Assembly (NCBI GenBank): GCA_051747385.1
Contig: JBNJGB010000003.1
Span: forward strand, 124,001 to 188,000
Length of the DNA: 64,000 bases
Source: JBNJGB01 sp051747385
GTDB taxonomy: Bacteria > Myxococcota_A > UBA9042 > PHBI01 > JACKFB01
Direction: 5' to 3'
The position numbers and the translations under genes were made by a program. The notes beneath the pieces were generated by a model. The model was given only the letters and a program-made list of their open reading frames with translations. It made no database searches and was not told where the DNA came from. Shown piece after piece: positions 36,400 to 45,274 of the stretch (position 1 is the stretch's first letter; each line of letters opens with the position of its first letter).

Positions 36400-38700
36400 T
36401 CAGCTGGCGGGGCGGATGTCGTCGGCGCCGAGGTCCCGGATGAGGCGCATGAAGTAGGTCCGCTGGACGCCCAGGAGCTCGGCGGCGCGGGTGCGGTTGC
36501 CCTCCGTGGTGGTGAGGGCGTGGCGCAGGAGCTGGCGGCGGAAGTCCCGGACGGCGTCGTGATAGCCCAGGTCGAGGGACTCCGAGAGGCTGGTGGAGGC
36601 GGCGTCGGCCTCGGCGGCCTCGAGGTGCTCCGGGAGGACGTGGCCCTTGCCGGCGCGGACGATGGCCCGGGCCAGGAGGTCGCGAAGCTCGGCGACGTGG
36701 CCGGGCCAGGAGCGGCGGGCCAGGACGGCGCGGGCGCCCGTGCCGATGTGCTCGGGGCGGCGGCCGCAGGCGACCGCGAGGGCGTCGATGAGCTGGGGGA
36801 GGTCCTCGGTGCGCTCGCCGAGGCCGGGGACGACGACGCGGCCGGGGGCGAAGGCCCGGCGGAGCGCGTCGGCCACGGGGCCGTCCGCGTCCCGATGGAG
36901 CGTGATCACGAGGCGTCCCCGGAGGTCGCCGCCCTCGGCGCGGGAGACGAGCGTGCTGGCCGCGCCCGGGGTGAGCTGCTCGGCGTGGGCGACGACGAAG
37001 CTGCCCCCGGCGGCCTCGGCCTCCAGGCGGCGGAGCGTGTCCTCCATGGCGTCCGGGGGGACGAGGCCGGCGTCGAGGACCGGGCAGCGCTCCGGGGAGC
37101 CCGACTGATGGGCTTGCAGGGCGCGGGCCAGGTGGCGGCGTCCGCTACCGGAGGGGCCCTCCAGGACGACCGGGAGGGTGGTGGAGGCCAGGTGGCCGAG
37201 GCGGTCGAGGGCCTCGCGGATGGGGCGGGAGCGACCGGCGACGGTGGGGAAGCGCCCGCCGATGATGGCGGCGGCGGGGCCGCGCCGGGCGCGCTCGAGG
37301 GCTTCGACGGCCTCGTCACGGCGACCCTCGGCGCGGTCCAGGGCGTCCCGGAGAGAGCGGACGCGGGCACGGTCGGCGACGAGGTCGCGGGCGGAGGCGA
37401 AGAGGCGGCCCAGCTCGTCGAGGTCCAGGCGGGCCAGGTCGGCCTCCCGGCAGCCGCGCAGGAGGAGCCGGTCGCCGCCGGGGAGCGCGAGGGGGAGGTC
37501 GGCGTCGTCCTCGTCGGAGGAACACCAGGCCGAGCCGGCCGCGGCGATCTCGCGCTCGTCGGCGTCCTGCCAGACGGCGCCGTGACCGCCGAGGGCGTCC
37601 AGGAGGCCGCGGAGGAGGGAGCGGGCGGGGGCGTCGCGGCCCTCGAGGAGGGCCAGGGCGACGTGACCGAGGGTGCCGGGGCCCGCCGGGGTGGAGTCGG
37701 TCGCGATGGGCGGGTCCAGGGCGGCGACCGCGCGGGGGCCCGTGAGCTGCCGCATGCGGTCCGGCCAGCTCCCGCGCGGGGTGTCGCCGAGGGCGTCCAG
37801 GACGCGCTGCCAGCGCTCCGGCTGGTCGGCGTCCCGGTAGACGACCGCGAGGTCGTGGAGGACGGCGATGCGCGGCCACTCCGGGAGGGACAGCGGTCCG
37901 AGGGCGTGGAGGGCCTCGTCCGCCGCCTCCAGGCCGAGGGCTACCTGGCCGCCCAGGATGAGGAGGAGGGCGTGGTGGCCGGCGGCGGCGGCCTCCAGGC
38001 CCGCCAGGCCGGTGGAGGCGCTCTCGAAGCGGAGCTGCTCTGCGGCGCCGGTGGCCAGGGCGAGGTAGCGCGCGTCGCCCGTGATCACCCACTGGGAGCG
38101 GAGCAGGAGGATGCGGACGAGCTGCCACCAGGGGTTGTTCGGGTCCGCGACGCCGTCCAGGAGCATGCGCGCCTGCTCGGGGCGACCCTCCCAGATGGCG
38201 CAGAGGCTGCGGAGGGCGGCGGACGGCGGCGCCAGGTCGAGGGAGCCGCCCGGGGCCTGCTCGGCGGCCTGCAGGACGCCCTCCGCGAGCTGGGTCGCGC
38301 CCTGGTGGAGGTGCACGCGGGCCTGGGCGAGGAGGGTGGGGCGACGGTCGCGGCCGCGCTCCCCGAGGCGCTTCTGGGCGCGCTTCGGGGCGTCCTCCAT
38401 GAGGTCCACCGTGGCCAGGGTCGCGCGGACCGGGTCGGCCAGGGAGGCCTCCGGCCCGGCGGCGTCCAGGGCCGCGAGGAGGGCGCGGCGGGCGTCGTCG
38501 AGGGCGTCCAGGTCCAGGTGGCACAGGCCCCGCTCGTGCTGGAGCGCGACACGAAGCTGGCGGCGGACCGGCCCGGTCCCGGCCAGGGCGGCTGCGGCGG
38601 CGAGGCGCGGGACGGCCTCCTCGGGGCGTCCGTCCGCGCGCGCTCCCCGGGCCTCTTCGAGGGCGCGCTCCACGCGCGCCGACGGCGTCTGCTTGCCCAT
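36400..38700 (-). CDS. TPR-like protein with degenerate NtrC-type AAA domain and Fis-type HTH
   Basis: A 766-residue putative regulator. The N-terminal 450 residues are Ala/Leu/Arg-rich helical pairs resembling TPR repeats. The central region (about 490-690) follows the NtrC AAA+ fold, but Walker A reads GPSGSGRRHL (Lys replaced by Arg), Walker B reads GGSFVVAHAEQL (Asp-Glu absent), and no GAFTGA is present. The C-terminal HTH is well kept (NRTRAAELLGVQRTYFMRLI, about 730-757). So it likely binds DNA without activating sigma-54 by ATP hydrolysis. No receiver domain. Lies downstream of the tRNA-Ala promoter region, on the same strand, with its own start preceded by GGAGGGAGCCC. Confidence 0.8.
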   Translation of the reverse strand: MGKQTPSARVERALEEARGARADGRPEEAVPRLAAAAALAGTGPVRRQLRVALQHERGLCHLDLDALDDARRALLAALDAAGPEASLADPVRATLATVDLMEDAPKRAQKRLGERGRDRRPTLLAQARVHLHQGATQLAEGVLQAAEQAPGGSLDLAPPSAALRSLCAIWEGRPEQARMLLDGVADPNNPWWQLVRILLLRSQWVITGDARYLALATGAAEQLRFESASTGLAGLEAAAAGHHALLLILGGQVALGLEAADEALHALGPLSLPEWPRIAVLHDLAVVYRDADQPERWQRVLDALGDTPRGSWPDRMRQLTGPRAVAALDPPIATDSTPAGPGTLGHVALALLEGRDAPARSLLRGLLDALGGHGAVWQDADEREIAAAGSAWCSSDEDDADLPLALPGGDRLLLRGCREADLARLDLDELGRLFASARDLVADRARVRSLRDALDRAEGRRDEAVEALERARRGPAAAIIGGRFPTVAGRSRPIREALDRLGHLASTTLPVVLEGPSGSGRRHLARALQAHQSGSPERCPVLDAGLVPPDAMEDTLRRLEAEAAGGSFVVAHAEQLTPGAASTLVSRAEGGDLRGRLVITLHRDADGPVADALRRAFAPGRVVVPGLGERTEDLPQLIDALAVACGRRPEHIGTGARAVLARRSWPGHVAELRDLLARAIVRAGKGHVLPEHLEAAEADAASTSLSESLDLGYHDAVRDFRRQLLRHALTTTEGNRTRAAELLGVQRTYFMRLIRDLGADDIRPAS

Positions 38701-38857
38701 GGGCTCCCTCCTCGACAGACGATGGCTTCGAGACGGCGGCGATGCTCTTCGGCGCGGATCGATCTGTCAAAAAGTTCATCCCATGGGGTGTAGCTGAATC
38801 GTGACGGCGGCGCCCGGCGGCTTGCGGGCGGCGGCGCGGTGTGCTGCCGTGCGGGTC

Positions 38858-39574
38858 ATGGAGGAGCGCACACGGCCGGCCGAGGAGGCCCTGGGTGACG
38901 GCGGCGTCCTGTTCGAGGACAACCACCTGCTGGCCCTGGACAAGCCCGCCGGGCTCCTGACCCAGGCCGCGCGGAAGGGGGACGACAACCTCGTCGACCG
39001 CGCCCGGGCGTACCTGCGCCTTCGGTACGACAAGCCGGGCAACGTCTTCGTGGGGCTGGTGCACCGGCTGGACCGGAACGTCTCGGGCGTCGTGCTGCTG
39101 GCGCGGACCTCGAAGGCCGCCGGGCGGTTGACCCGGGCCTTCCAGCGGCGAGAGGTCGACAAGCGGTACATCGGAGTGGCGGAGGGCGAGGTCCCGGAGA
39201 GCGGACGCCTGGTGGATCGCATCGGGCGCGCGGGCGGGCGGCGCGTGGTGCGCAGGCCCGACGGGAAGGAGGCCCTGCTCACGTTCCGCCGGCTGGGCGT
39301 ACACGGGGGCCGGAGCCTGATCGAGGTGACGCTCCTGACGGGCCGGAAGCACCAGATCCGGGCGCAGCTGGCCATGCACGGGCATCCGCTGGTGGGAGAC
39401 CCGCTGTACGGCAGGCGATCGCCGGCCATCGGGCGGCCGGCCCTGCACGCGGCCGCGCTGGCGCTGGAGCACCCGGTGCGCCGGACCCCCCTGAGCCTCC
39501 ACGCGCCGATCCCGGACGATCTGGCGCGCCTGGTGACCCCGTTCGGGGTCGGGAACCCGCGGCCCGCGATTTGA
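38858..39574 (+). CDS. RluA-family RNA pseudouridine synthase
   Basis: Isomerises a uridine in rRNA or tRNA to pseudouridine. The catalytic motif is VHRLDRNVSGVVLLA (Asp near residue 71), followed by KRYIGVAEG and the KHQIRAQLAMHGHPLVGDPLYG signature. At 238 residues there is no S4 domain, as in RluA/TruC-like short members; the target base cannot be read from sequence. The ATG at 38858 starts just before FEDNHLLALDKPAG; no strong ribosome-binding site is seen. Confidence 0.92.
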   Translation: MEERTRPAEEALGDGGVLFEDNHLLALDKPAGLLTQAARKGDDNLVDRARAYLRLRYDKPGNVFVGLVHRLDRNVSGVVLLARTSKAAGRLTRAFQRREVDKRYIGVAEGEVPESGRLVDRIGRAGGRRVVRRPDGKEALLTFRRLGVHGGRSLIEVTLLTGRKHQIRAQLAMHGHPLVGDPLYGRRSPAIGRPALHAAALALEHPVRRTPLSLHAPIPDDLARLVTPFGVGNPRPAI

Positions 39575-39716
39575 TGCGACCGTCGGTACGGGCTCACCAT
39601 GAGGTCGTGAGGCCGCCGCCGAGTCACCCGCGGTGGAAGCAAGGACGCGCCGCGGGTGTTTCCACGTAAAGGGCGCGTTCCGCGTCACTCGTACACGCCG
39701 GCCCGGGGGATTCCCG

Positions 39717-40337
39717 ATGGAACAGGACGAACTCGAGAGGTTGGTCAGAGAGGTGCTCGGCGAGGGGTACACGGACCTCGAGGTGACGGCCTACTCCCTC
39801 GAAGAGGACATCCACGAGGGGAAGGCCAGCATCGTGTGCAAGCTGATGGGGGTGGCCGGCGACAACGGCCGCGCCGTGGAGGGCCAGGGCGTCGGCATGG
39901 TGGACGCCCTGTTCAACGGCCTGAAGGCCACGCTGTCGGAGGACTTCCCGTCCCTCGACCACATCTACTTCGTGGACTTCGGGATCACCGGCGACTTCAG
40001 CGAGTCGAAGACGGTGAGCCACACGGACGTGGCGGGGCACGTCACCCTCGTCGTGGAGAACTCCAGCGGCCGGCGGTTCACCTTCGAGAGCGAGTCGAAG
40101 TCCATCAGCGCATCGTCCGTGGGCGTCGTCGTGGAGTGCGTCGAGCACTTCGTGAACGCCGAGACGGCGGTGCGGCGGGTCTACGAGTGGATCGAGGACG
40201 CCAGGAAGCGGGCTCGCCCGGACCTCGCGGAGAAGTACACCCAGCGGCTGGCGGACCTCGTCCAGAACGCGTCCTACTCGGAGAGCCTGGAGCGGCTGAG
40301 GCAGAAGGTCGGGGGGCTCGGCGAGCAGACACCCTGA
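39717..40337 (+). CDS. Stand-alone LeuA-type allosteric (regulatory) domain protein
   Basis: A 206-residue protein resembling the C-terminal regulatory domain of 2-isopropylmalate synthase. Matching features are the GQGVGMVDALFNGLKATL helix, the beta strand AGHVTLVVENSSGRRFTF, and SISASSVGVVVECVEHFVN, which corresponds to the effector-binding end of LeuA. No catalytic TIM barrel precedes it. It may be a leucine or other amino-acid sensor, or a partner of a separate synthase; this is inference. A coiled, charged C-terminal tail (about 160-206) follows. ATG at 39717 after GGGGGA. Confidence 0.75.
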   Translation: MEQDELERLVREVLGEGYTDLEVTAYSLEEDIHEGKASIVCKLMGVAGDNGRAVEGQGVGMVDALFNGLKATLSEDFPSLDHIYFVDFGITGDFSESKTVSHTDVAGHVTLVVENSSGRRFTFESESKSISASSVGVVVECVEHFVNAETAVRRVYEWIEDARKRARPDLAEKYTQRLADLVQNASYSESLERLRQKVGGLGEQTP

Positions 40338-40400
40338 TCGGTTGAACGCGGGCGGTCGGCGTGCCACGCTCCCGCCCGCCACGCCGACCGGGAGACTGCC

Positions 40401-41147
40401 GTGAGCGACCCCTTCATCACCCGAGCCCTGCTGGAAAAGGCCGAGCGCGCAAAGGCGTCGGGCCGCGACCCGCTGGTCGTCCTGGACCTGGACGGGACCC
40501 TGTACAACAACGCGCCTCGCACGCTGCGGATCCTGCAGGAGTTCGGGCACCTCCACGCGGAGGAGCACCCGGACCTGCTCGAGGCCGTGGACCGGCTTCC
40601 GGCCGGCGACCTCGCCTACAAGGTCGCGGACACCCTGCGCGACCTGGGCGTCACGGACCCGGCGCTCGTGCGGAAGGTCGAGTCCTTCTGGTTCGAGCGG
40701 TTCTTCACCAACGAGTACGTCGCGCACGACCTGCCGACCCCCGGCGCCGTGCGGTTCGTGGAGAGGCTGTACAGGAGCGCGGTGGTCCCCGCGTATCTCA
40801 CCGGTCGCGACGCGCCGAACATGCTGATCGGCACCGTGCGCACGCTCCAGCGGGACGGCTTCCCGGTCGGGACCGTGGACACGCGGATCATCCTGAAGGA
40901 CGACTTCCAGACCCCCGACGACGCCTACAAGCGCTCCATCGTGGAGCACCTGCGGGCCGCCGGGGAGGTCGTGGGCGTGTTCGACAACGAGCCTGGGCTT
41001 TGCAACCTCTTCCACGAGGCGTTCCCCGAGGCGATCACCGTCCACCTGGACACCTCCCACGCCCCGGGCGCCCCGGACCTGGCCGAGGGGATCACGGCCG
41101 TGCCGGACTTCCGGTCGCTGCTGCCGGAGCCGAGCACGGACGGGTGA
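40401..41147 (+). CDS. HAD-superfamily hydrolase
   Basis: A phosphatase-like HAD protein. Motif I is VVLDLDGTLYN with D29 and D31; motif II is YLTGRDAPN; the Lys of motif III is in DDFQTPDDAYKRS; motif IV is VGVFDNEPG. A helical cap (about residues 40-110) lies between motifs I and II. The substrate is unknown. A GTG start at 40401 follows GGGAGA. It lies 63 bases after the LeuA-domain gene, possibly on the same transcript, with a transporter downstream. Confidence 0.88.
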   Translation: MSDPFITRALLEKAERAKASGRDPLVVLDLDGTLYNNAPRTLRILQEFGHLHAEEHPDLLEAVDRLPAGDLAYKVADTLRDLGVTDPALVRKVESFWFERFFTNEYVAHDLPTPGAVRFVERLYRSAVVPAYLTGRDAPNMLIGTVRTLQRDGFPVGTVDTRIILKDDFQTPDDAYKRSIVEHLRAAGEVVGVFDNEPGLCNLFHEAFPEAITVHLDTSHAPGAPDLAEGITAVPDFRSLLPEPSTDG

Positions 41148-41262
41148 GCCGGGCCGTCGGCTTCCGCGCCGATCGGAAGATCCGGGGTCTCCAGGAGAGG
41201 TTGACCCGCTTCGGAGGGCCACGGTAACGATCCGAACCTTCCTCTGACCGGGAGCCCTCTCC

Positions 41263-42876
41263 ATGCCTCGCCGCACGCGTCACTCGACCCCCTGGCTTCG
41301 GCCGCTGCAGGTCGCCCTGGCGGCGGCCCTGGTGCTGCTCCCGCAGGTGGCGCTGGCCGCCGAGGAGGCCTCGGAGAGCGTCATGCCGGCGTGGCTCGAC
41401 AAGACCTGGCCGATCCTCATCCTGCTGGCGGTCGTGGCGGTGGTGATCGCCCGGCTGCCCAAGGTGGAGGTCGGCCACACGGACGCGTTCCGACGGCGCC
41501 GGGTCATGAACTGGCTGCCGCTGGGGCTCACCTACGCCTTCCTCTACATGGGCCGCTACAACCTCAAGGTCAGCAAGTTCGCCTTCGAGAACATGCCGGG
41601 CCCCGAGGGCGGCGCCCTGATGGCCAACCAGGACTTCGGCGTCATCTTCGGCGTCGGGACGGTGATCTACGGCGTCTCGTTCGTGATCAACGGCCCGCTC
41701 ACCGACCGCCTCGGGGGCAAATTCTCCATCCTCATGGGGGCGGGCGGCAGCATGATCATGAACCTGCTCATGGGCCTCGCGTCCCTCGCGCTGCTCCAGA
41801 GCTGGTCCGTGGCGCCCTTCGTGGCCGAGAACTTCGTGGTGCTGTTCAGCGTCCTGTACGGCGTGAACATGTACTTCCAGAGCTTCGGCGCCGTCGCCAT
41901 CGTCAAGGTCAACGCCCCCTGGTTCCACGTCCGCGAGCGCGGGGTGTTCGGCGCCATCTTCGGCATCCTCATCTCGCTCGGCATCTACTTCGCCTTCGAC
42001 TGGAGCTACATGATCCTCGAGGCGAACTGGGGCGGCATGGGCCTCGCCTGGGTGTTCCTCGTCCCCGCGGTGCTGCTGGCCACGTTCTGGGTCCTCGACG
42101 TCGGCATGGTCCAGAACACGCCCGGCAGGGCGGGGCACCGGGACTTCGACACCGCCGACGCGTCCTCGGGCGACGACGGGCCGCCGCTGGGGGTGGTCGA
42201 GGTCTTCAAGAAGATGCTCCGGAACCCCATCATCGTGACCATCGCGCTCATCGAATTCTGCTCCGGGTTCCTGCGCCAGGCCATCATGCAGTGGTACCGC
42301 ACCTTCGCGAAGCAGACCGACCAGGCCCTGGGCCTGATGGACACCTTCGTCTTCGAGAACTGGGGCCTGCTGCTCTGCTGCGCGGGGATCCTGGGCGGCG
42401 TGGTGGCCGGCACCATCTCCGACCACGTCTTCCAGTCGCGGCGCGGACCGGTGGCGGCGCTGCTCTACGGCGTGATGCTCTTGGGCGCCGTCGTCCTGAC
42501 CTTCATCTACGCCGGCCCGCTGGTCGGCTGGGCCGTCATCCTCATGTCCATGGCCGTCATCGGCGTCCACGGCATGCTCAGCGGGACGGCCTCCATGGAC
42601 TTCGGGGGCAGGAAGAACGTGGGCGTCGCCGTGGGCATCATCGACGGCTTCGTCTACCTGGGGACGGCCGTCATGTCGTTCACCTACGGCATCATCCTGC
42701 CCCAGGAGCGTCTCGACGACCTGGGCAACCTGGTCGGCCCGGCCACGAACCCCGAGAACTGGGACCTCTGGCCCATCTCCATGATCCCCGTCGCGCTCGT
42801 CGGCTTCCTCCTGGCCCTGCGCGTCTGGCACGCGAAGCCGCAGGGGAAGAAGGCGTCCGCGGCCAAGGCGGCGTGA
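41263..42876 (+). CDS. MFS transporter, organophosphate:phosphate antiporter (GlpT/UhpT-like) family
   Basis: A 537-residue inner-membrane protein with about 12 transmembrane helices. The segment LTYAFLYMGRYNLKVSK matches the OPA family N-terminal signature, and GAIFGILISLGIYFAFDW and GVAVGIIDGFVYLGTAVMSF the two halves. It begins with a signal-like hydrophobic stretch (VALAAALVLLPQVALAA) and an extra helix before the MFS core. It probably exchanges a sugar or glycerol phosphate for phosphate, but the substrate is not resolved. Its stop overlaps the start of a small lipoprotein gene (GTGA), so the two are co-translated. Confidence 0.85.
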   Translation: MPRRTRHSTPWLRPLQVALAAALVLLPQVALAAEEASESVMPAWLDKTWPILILLAVVAVVIARLPKVEVGHTDAFRRRRVMNWLPLGLTYAFLYMGRYNLKVSKFAFENMPGPEGGALMANQDFGVIFGVGTVIYGVSFVINGPLTDRLGGKFSILMGAGGSMIMNLLMGLASLALLQSWSVAPFVAENFVVLFSVLYGVNMYFQSFGAVAIVKVNAPWFHVRERGVFGAIFGILISLGIYFAFDWSYMILEANWGGMGLAWVFLVPAVLLATFWVLDVGMVQNTPGRAGHRDFDTADASSGDDGPPLGVVEVFKKMLRNPIIVTIALIEFCSGFLRQAIMQWYRTFAKQTDQALGLMDTFVFENWGLLLCCAGILGGVVAGTISDHVFQSRRGPVAALLYGVMLLGAVVLTFIYAGPLVGWAVILMSMAVIGVHGMLSGTASMDFGGRKNVGVAVGIIDGFVYLGTAVMSFTYGIILPQERLDDLGNLVGPATNPENWDLWPISMIPVALVGFLLALRVWHAKPQGKKASAAKAA

Positions 42877-43499
42877 AGGCGGCGGCCCCGGCGCTCGCGG
42901 TCGCGTGCTGTCTGCTGGCGGCGGGCTGCAGGGACGCGCCGGAGGAGAAGGTGAAGCGCTGGGCGACGGAGGTCTGGCACCCGGAGGAGGAGCCGGCCGT
43001 CGATGGCGACACCGGCCCGACCCCGCCCGGGGACGGCGAGGGCGACGCCGAGGCACGGGAGGCTCCGCCCGAACCGGAGCAGCAGCAGGTCAAGTCGAGC
43101 GCGGGGCCTGACGCGTCCGGGGAGGCCGAGGGCTGTGAGCGGCTGAGCGAGGAGGCGTGCAGCTGGCTCGGGCCCCACACGGAGGAGTGCCTGGAGGCGC
43201 GCCAGATCCTGCCTTCCTCCCGGACGCCCGAGCAGGAGGTCGCCTGCGCGAAGGTCCTGGAGGAGCACGCCGACCTCATCGAGGGCGCGCCCGACGGCTT
43301 CCCCGGCATGAACCCGTGCGGCCGGCTGGCCCGCCGGCAGTGTCGGGACCTCGGCGCGCGGACCTGGGCCTGCAAGGAGGCGCGCTCCGACGCGTCCCGG
43401 CTCCGCTGGATGCGCCGCGAGGAGGTGTGCCTCGGCGACCTCCTGCTGTGGGAGGCCCGCGCGGTCCTCAGCGATCCTGCGGGGGGAAGCGGAAGATGA
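42873..43499 (+). CDS. Small cysteine-containing lipoprotein
   Basis: A 208-residue protein starting with GTG at 42873 inside the stop codon of the transporter gene. Signal peptide ends in LLAAGC (lipobox). An acidic Pro/Glu-rich linker is followed by a globular part with eight or so regularly placed cysteines (CERL, ACSW, ECLEA, ACAK, PCGR, QCRDL, WACKE, VCLG), probably disulfide-bonded. The family is unknown to me. Its last 32 bases overlap the 3' end of the convergent FtsB-like gene. Confidence 0.75.
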   Translation: MKAAAPALAVACCLLAAGCRDAPEEKVKRWATEVWHPEEEPAVDGDTGPTPPGDGEGDAEAREAPPEPEQQQVKSSAGPDASGEAEGCERLSEEACSWLGPHTEECLEARQILPSSRTPEQEVACAKVLEEHADLIEGAPDGFPGMNPCGRLARRQCRDLGARTWACKEARSDASRLRWMRREEVCLGDLLLWEARAVLSDPAGGSGR

Positions 43500-43776
43500 C
43501 CTCGCCTGGGAGGAGCATCCCGTGCTCCCGCCGGGCCACCTGCTTCCAGCCCTCCAGGCCGGTCTCCAGGGAGCGGAGCTCCGACTCCAGGCGGACGTTC
43601 TCGCGCTCCAGGCGGTGATTGAGCGTCTCCAGCCGGCCGTGGTGTCGCTCGAGCATCGCCCGCCGCGCCGTCCGGGCCGGGTCGACGACCTTGGCCGCCA
43701 CGACGCCCAGCACGCCGCCGAGCAGGAGGACGAGCAGGACGCGTCGGATGGCGATGGCGCTCTTGGCTTCGAACAT
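43468..43776 (-). CDS. FtsB/DivIC-like septum formation initiator family protein
   Basis: A 102-residue bitopic protein: short N-terminus, one transmembrane helix (RVLLVLLLGGVLGVVAA), then a coiled coil of about 40 residues with regular Leu/Glu heptads, then LLPGEVIFRFP, which resembles the short C-terminal motif of FtsB (division scaffold with FtsL/FtsQ). The start is uncertain: ATG 43776 or ATG 43806. The gene is short and could be a different coiled-coil membrane protein. It overlaps the convergent lipoprotein gene by 32 bases. Confidence 0.7.
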   Translation of the reverse strand: MFEAKSAIAIRRVLLVLLLGGVLGVVAAKVVDPARTARRAMLERHHGRLETLNHRLERENVRLESELRSLETGLEGWKQVARREHGMLLPGEVIFRFPPQDR

Positions 43777-43866
43777 GGACCGTGCGGGGGCAGTCGGGTG
43801 GATCATCCCGATAATCGGGCCCACGGTAGGCGCGGATCGATCGACGCGCCAGAAAATCGCTCGAAG

Positions 43867-44142
43867 ACGCCGGCGAGGCCGCCTGTCGAGCATACACATC
43901 TCGGCAAGCCGGCCTCGCTCCCTTGCCCTTGCCCTTGCCCTTGCCCTTGCCTGAAGGAGCGGCTCCGGCCGGGATATCCGCTGCGCGGCTGGGGACGCCC
44001 GCGGTCCCCGGCGCCGGTCGCGTTCGTTGGACGGCGGGCTTCGAGCCCGCCAGAGGTGGGGTGGCTCTACGCCGACCACGACCACGACCACGTTGCGCCG
44101 GCTCCCGGTGAGATGTGACGAACTGTGAACCGGGGACGGCGG
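43867..44142 (-). repeat. Dispersed repeat family 3, copy 2
   Basis: On the minus strand: GTGGTCGTGGTCGTGG, GAGCCACCCCACC, GGCGGGCTCGAAGCCCGCC (itself a hairpin), CGACCGGCGCC, then a CAAGGG array of five units (43921-43951), and GTATGCTCGACAGGCGG near the end. Matches 49873-50120 closely. The last bases (GACGGCGGCCCTA on the plus strand) are also shared with the end of family 1 copy A. No gene is seen between 43777 and 44144. Confidence 0.85.
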
Positions 44143-44144
44143 CC

Positions 44145-44615
44145 CTACTCCTCGCCCTGGAGCTCGTACGGGAACCAGAGGTTCGTGATCCCGGCGTCCT
44201 CGGCGAGGGCGACCACGTCGATGAGGCGCTGGTAGCTGGTGTCCTTCTCGGCGCGGATGGCCACGGCGGCGTTCGGGCGGCGCTGCTTCAGGTCCCGAAG
44301 GCGCTGCTGGAGCTCCTCGCGGGTGATCTTCTCGGCCTGGGTCATGCCATCATCGGCGGGCTCTTCGGCGTCCGCCGGGACGACGGCGAAGTGGAGGTCC
44401 CCCTCCCGGGAGATGAACACGGTGGTCTTGTCCGCCTCCACCGTGACCTGATCGACGCTGGAGGTGGGAAGCTCGATGGGAAAGGCGTGCTCCTGTCGCT
44501 TGAAGGTGGTGGTCACCAGCAGGAAGATCAGCAGCAGGAAGACCACGTCCACCAGGCTCGTGATGTCGATGGACGTGGCGCCCCGGGCGCGTCGGTTGGA
44601 GGATCGGAACCTCAC
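44145..44615 (-). CDS. exbD: ExbD/TolR-family biopolymer transport protein
   Basis: A 156-residue bitopic inner-membrane protein. The single helix SLVDVVFLLLIFLLVTTTF contains D23, the conserved proton-coupling Asp of ExbD/TolR. The periplasmic domain ends in a short beta/alpha fold. With the ExbB-like partner it should form a proton-driven motor for TonB- or Tol-type energy transfer. Its ATG overlaps the exbB stop (ATGA, 44612-44615). No TonB or receptor gene is close by. Confidence 0.92.
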   Translation of the reverse strand: MRFRSSNRRARGATSIDITSLVDVVFLLLIFLLVTTTFKRQEHAFPIELPTSSVDQVTVEADKTTVFISREGDLHFAVVPADAEEPADDGMTQAEKITREELQQRLRDLKQRRPNAAVAIRAEKDTSYQRLIDVVALAEDAGITNLWFPYELQGEE

Positions 44616-45268
44616 GCCGTGCGCTCCTCCTCGGCCGGTTCGTCATCGGAGGACTGGGACTCGACCGGGAACAGCAGGTCGAGGACCTCCAGGCTGGCCT
44701 CCTCCAGCTCGCGCTGGTGGCGATCGATGCGCCCCTCCACGTAGCGGTAGGCGATGTAGGCCGGGATGGCCACCGTCAGCCCCGCGCCCGTGGTGAGCAG
44801 GGCCTCCCAGATGCCCCGCGCCAACAGGGCGATGTCCGGGTTCTCGACCCCGGCCACGTCGCGGAAGACCTTGATCATACCCGTCACTGTGCCGAGGAGG
44901 CCCAGCAGGGGGGCGATGGCGGCCACGGTGGACAGGGCGCCGACCCCCGCCTCCATGTGGTTCACCTCCACCCGGCCGGTCTCCTCCATGGCGTCCCGGG
45001 CGATGTGGCGTCCGCCGGGCCGGTGGCGCAGGGCCGAGTCCACCACCCGCGTGATGGCGCTCGGGTGCTCGCGGCAGAGCTGGCCGGCCCGCGCGCGGTC
45101 TCCGGCGTCCAGGTGGTTCAGCAGCCCGTCGAGCACGGGCGTGGGCAGGATGCGCCTCCGCCGGAGGGCCCACAGGCGCTCGATGAAGAAGCCCAGGCCC
45201 ACGATGGAGGCACCCAGTATGGCCCACATGAGCGGGCCGCCGCGGTCGAACAGATCGATCAGCTCCAT
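44612..45268 (-). CDS. exbB: MotA/TolQ/ExbB-family proton channel protein
   Basis: A 218-residue inner-membrane protein with three helices: about residues 10-30 and the pair around 115-185. The second and third contain the family signature VAAIAPLLGLLGTVTGMIKVF and TTGAGLTVAIPAYIAYRY. It pairs with the ExbD-like protein to convert proton motive force to mechanical work. First gene of exbB-exbD; a family 3 repeat follows exbD. Confidence 0.93.
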   Translation of the reverse strand: MELIDLFDRGGPLMWAILGASIVGLGFFIERLWALRRRRILPTPVLDGLLNHLDAGDRARAGQLCREHPSAITRVVDSALRHRPGGRHIARDAMEETGRVEVNHMEAGVGALSTVAAIAPLLGLLGTVTGMIKVFRDVAGVENPDIALLARGIWEALLTTGAGLTVAIPAYIAYRYVEGRIDRHQRELEEASLEVLDLLFPVESQSSDDEPAEEERTA

Positions 45269-45274
45269 GGCTCC

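Noticed and set aside
41092..43056. A 654-codon minus-strand frame opposite the transporter
   Set aside because: It is the antisense of a gene with clear membrane helices and family signature.
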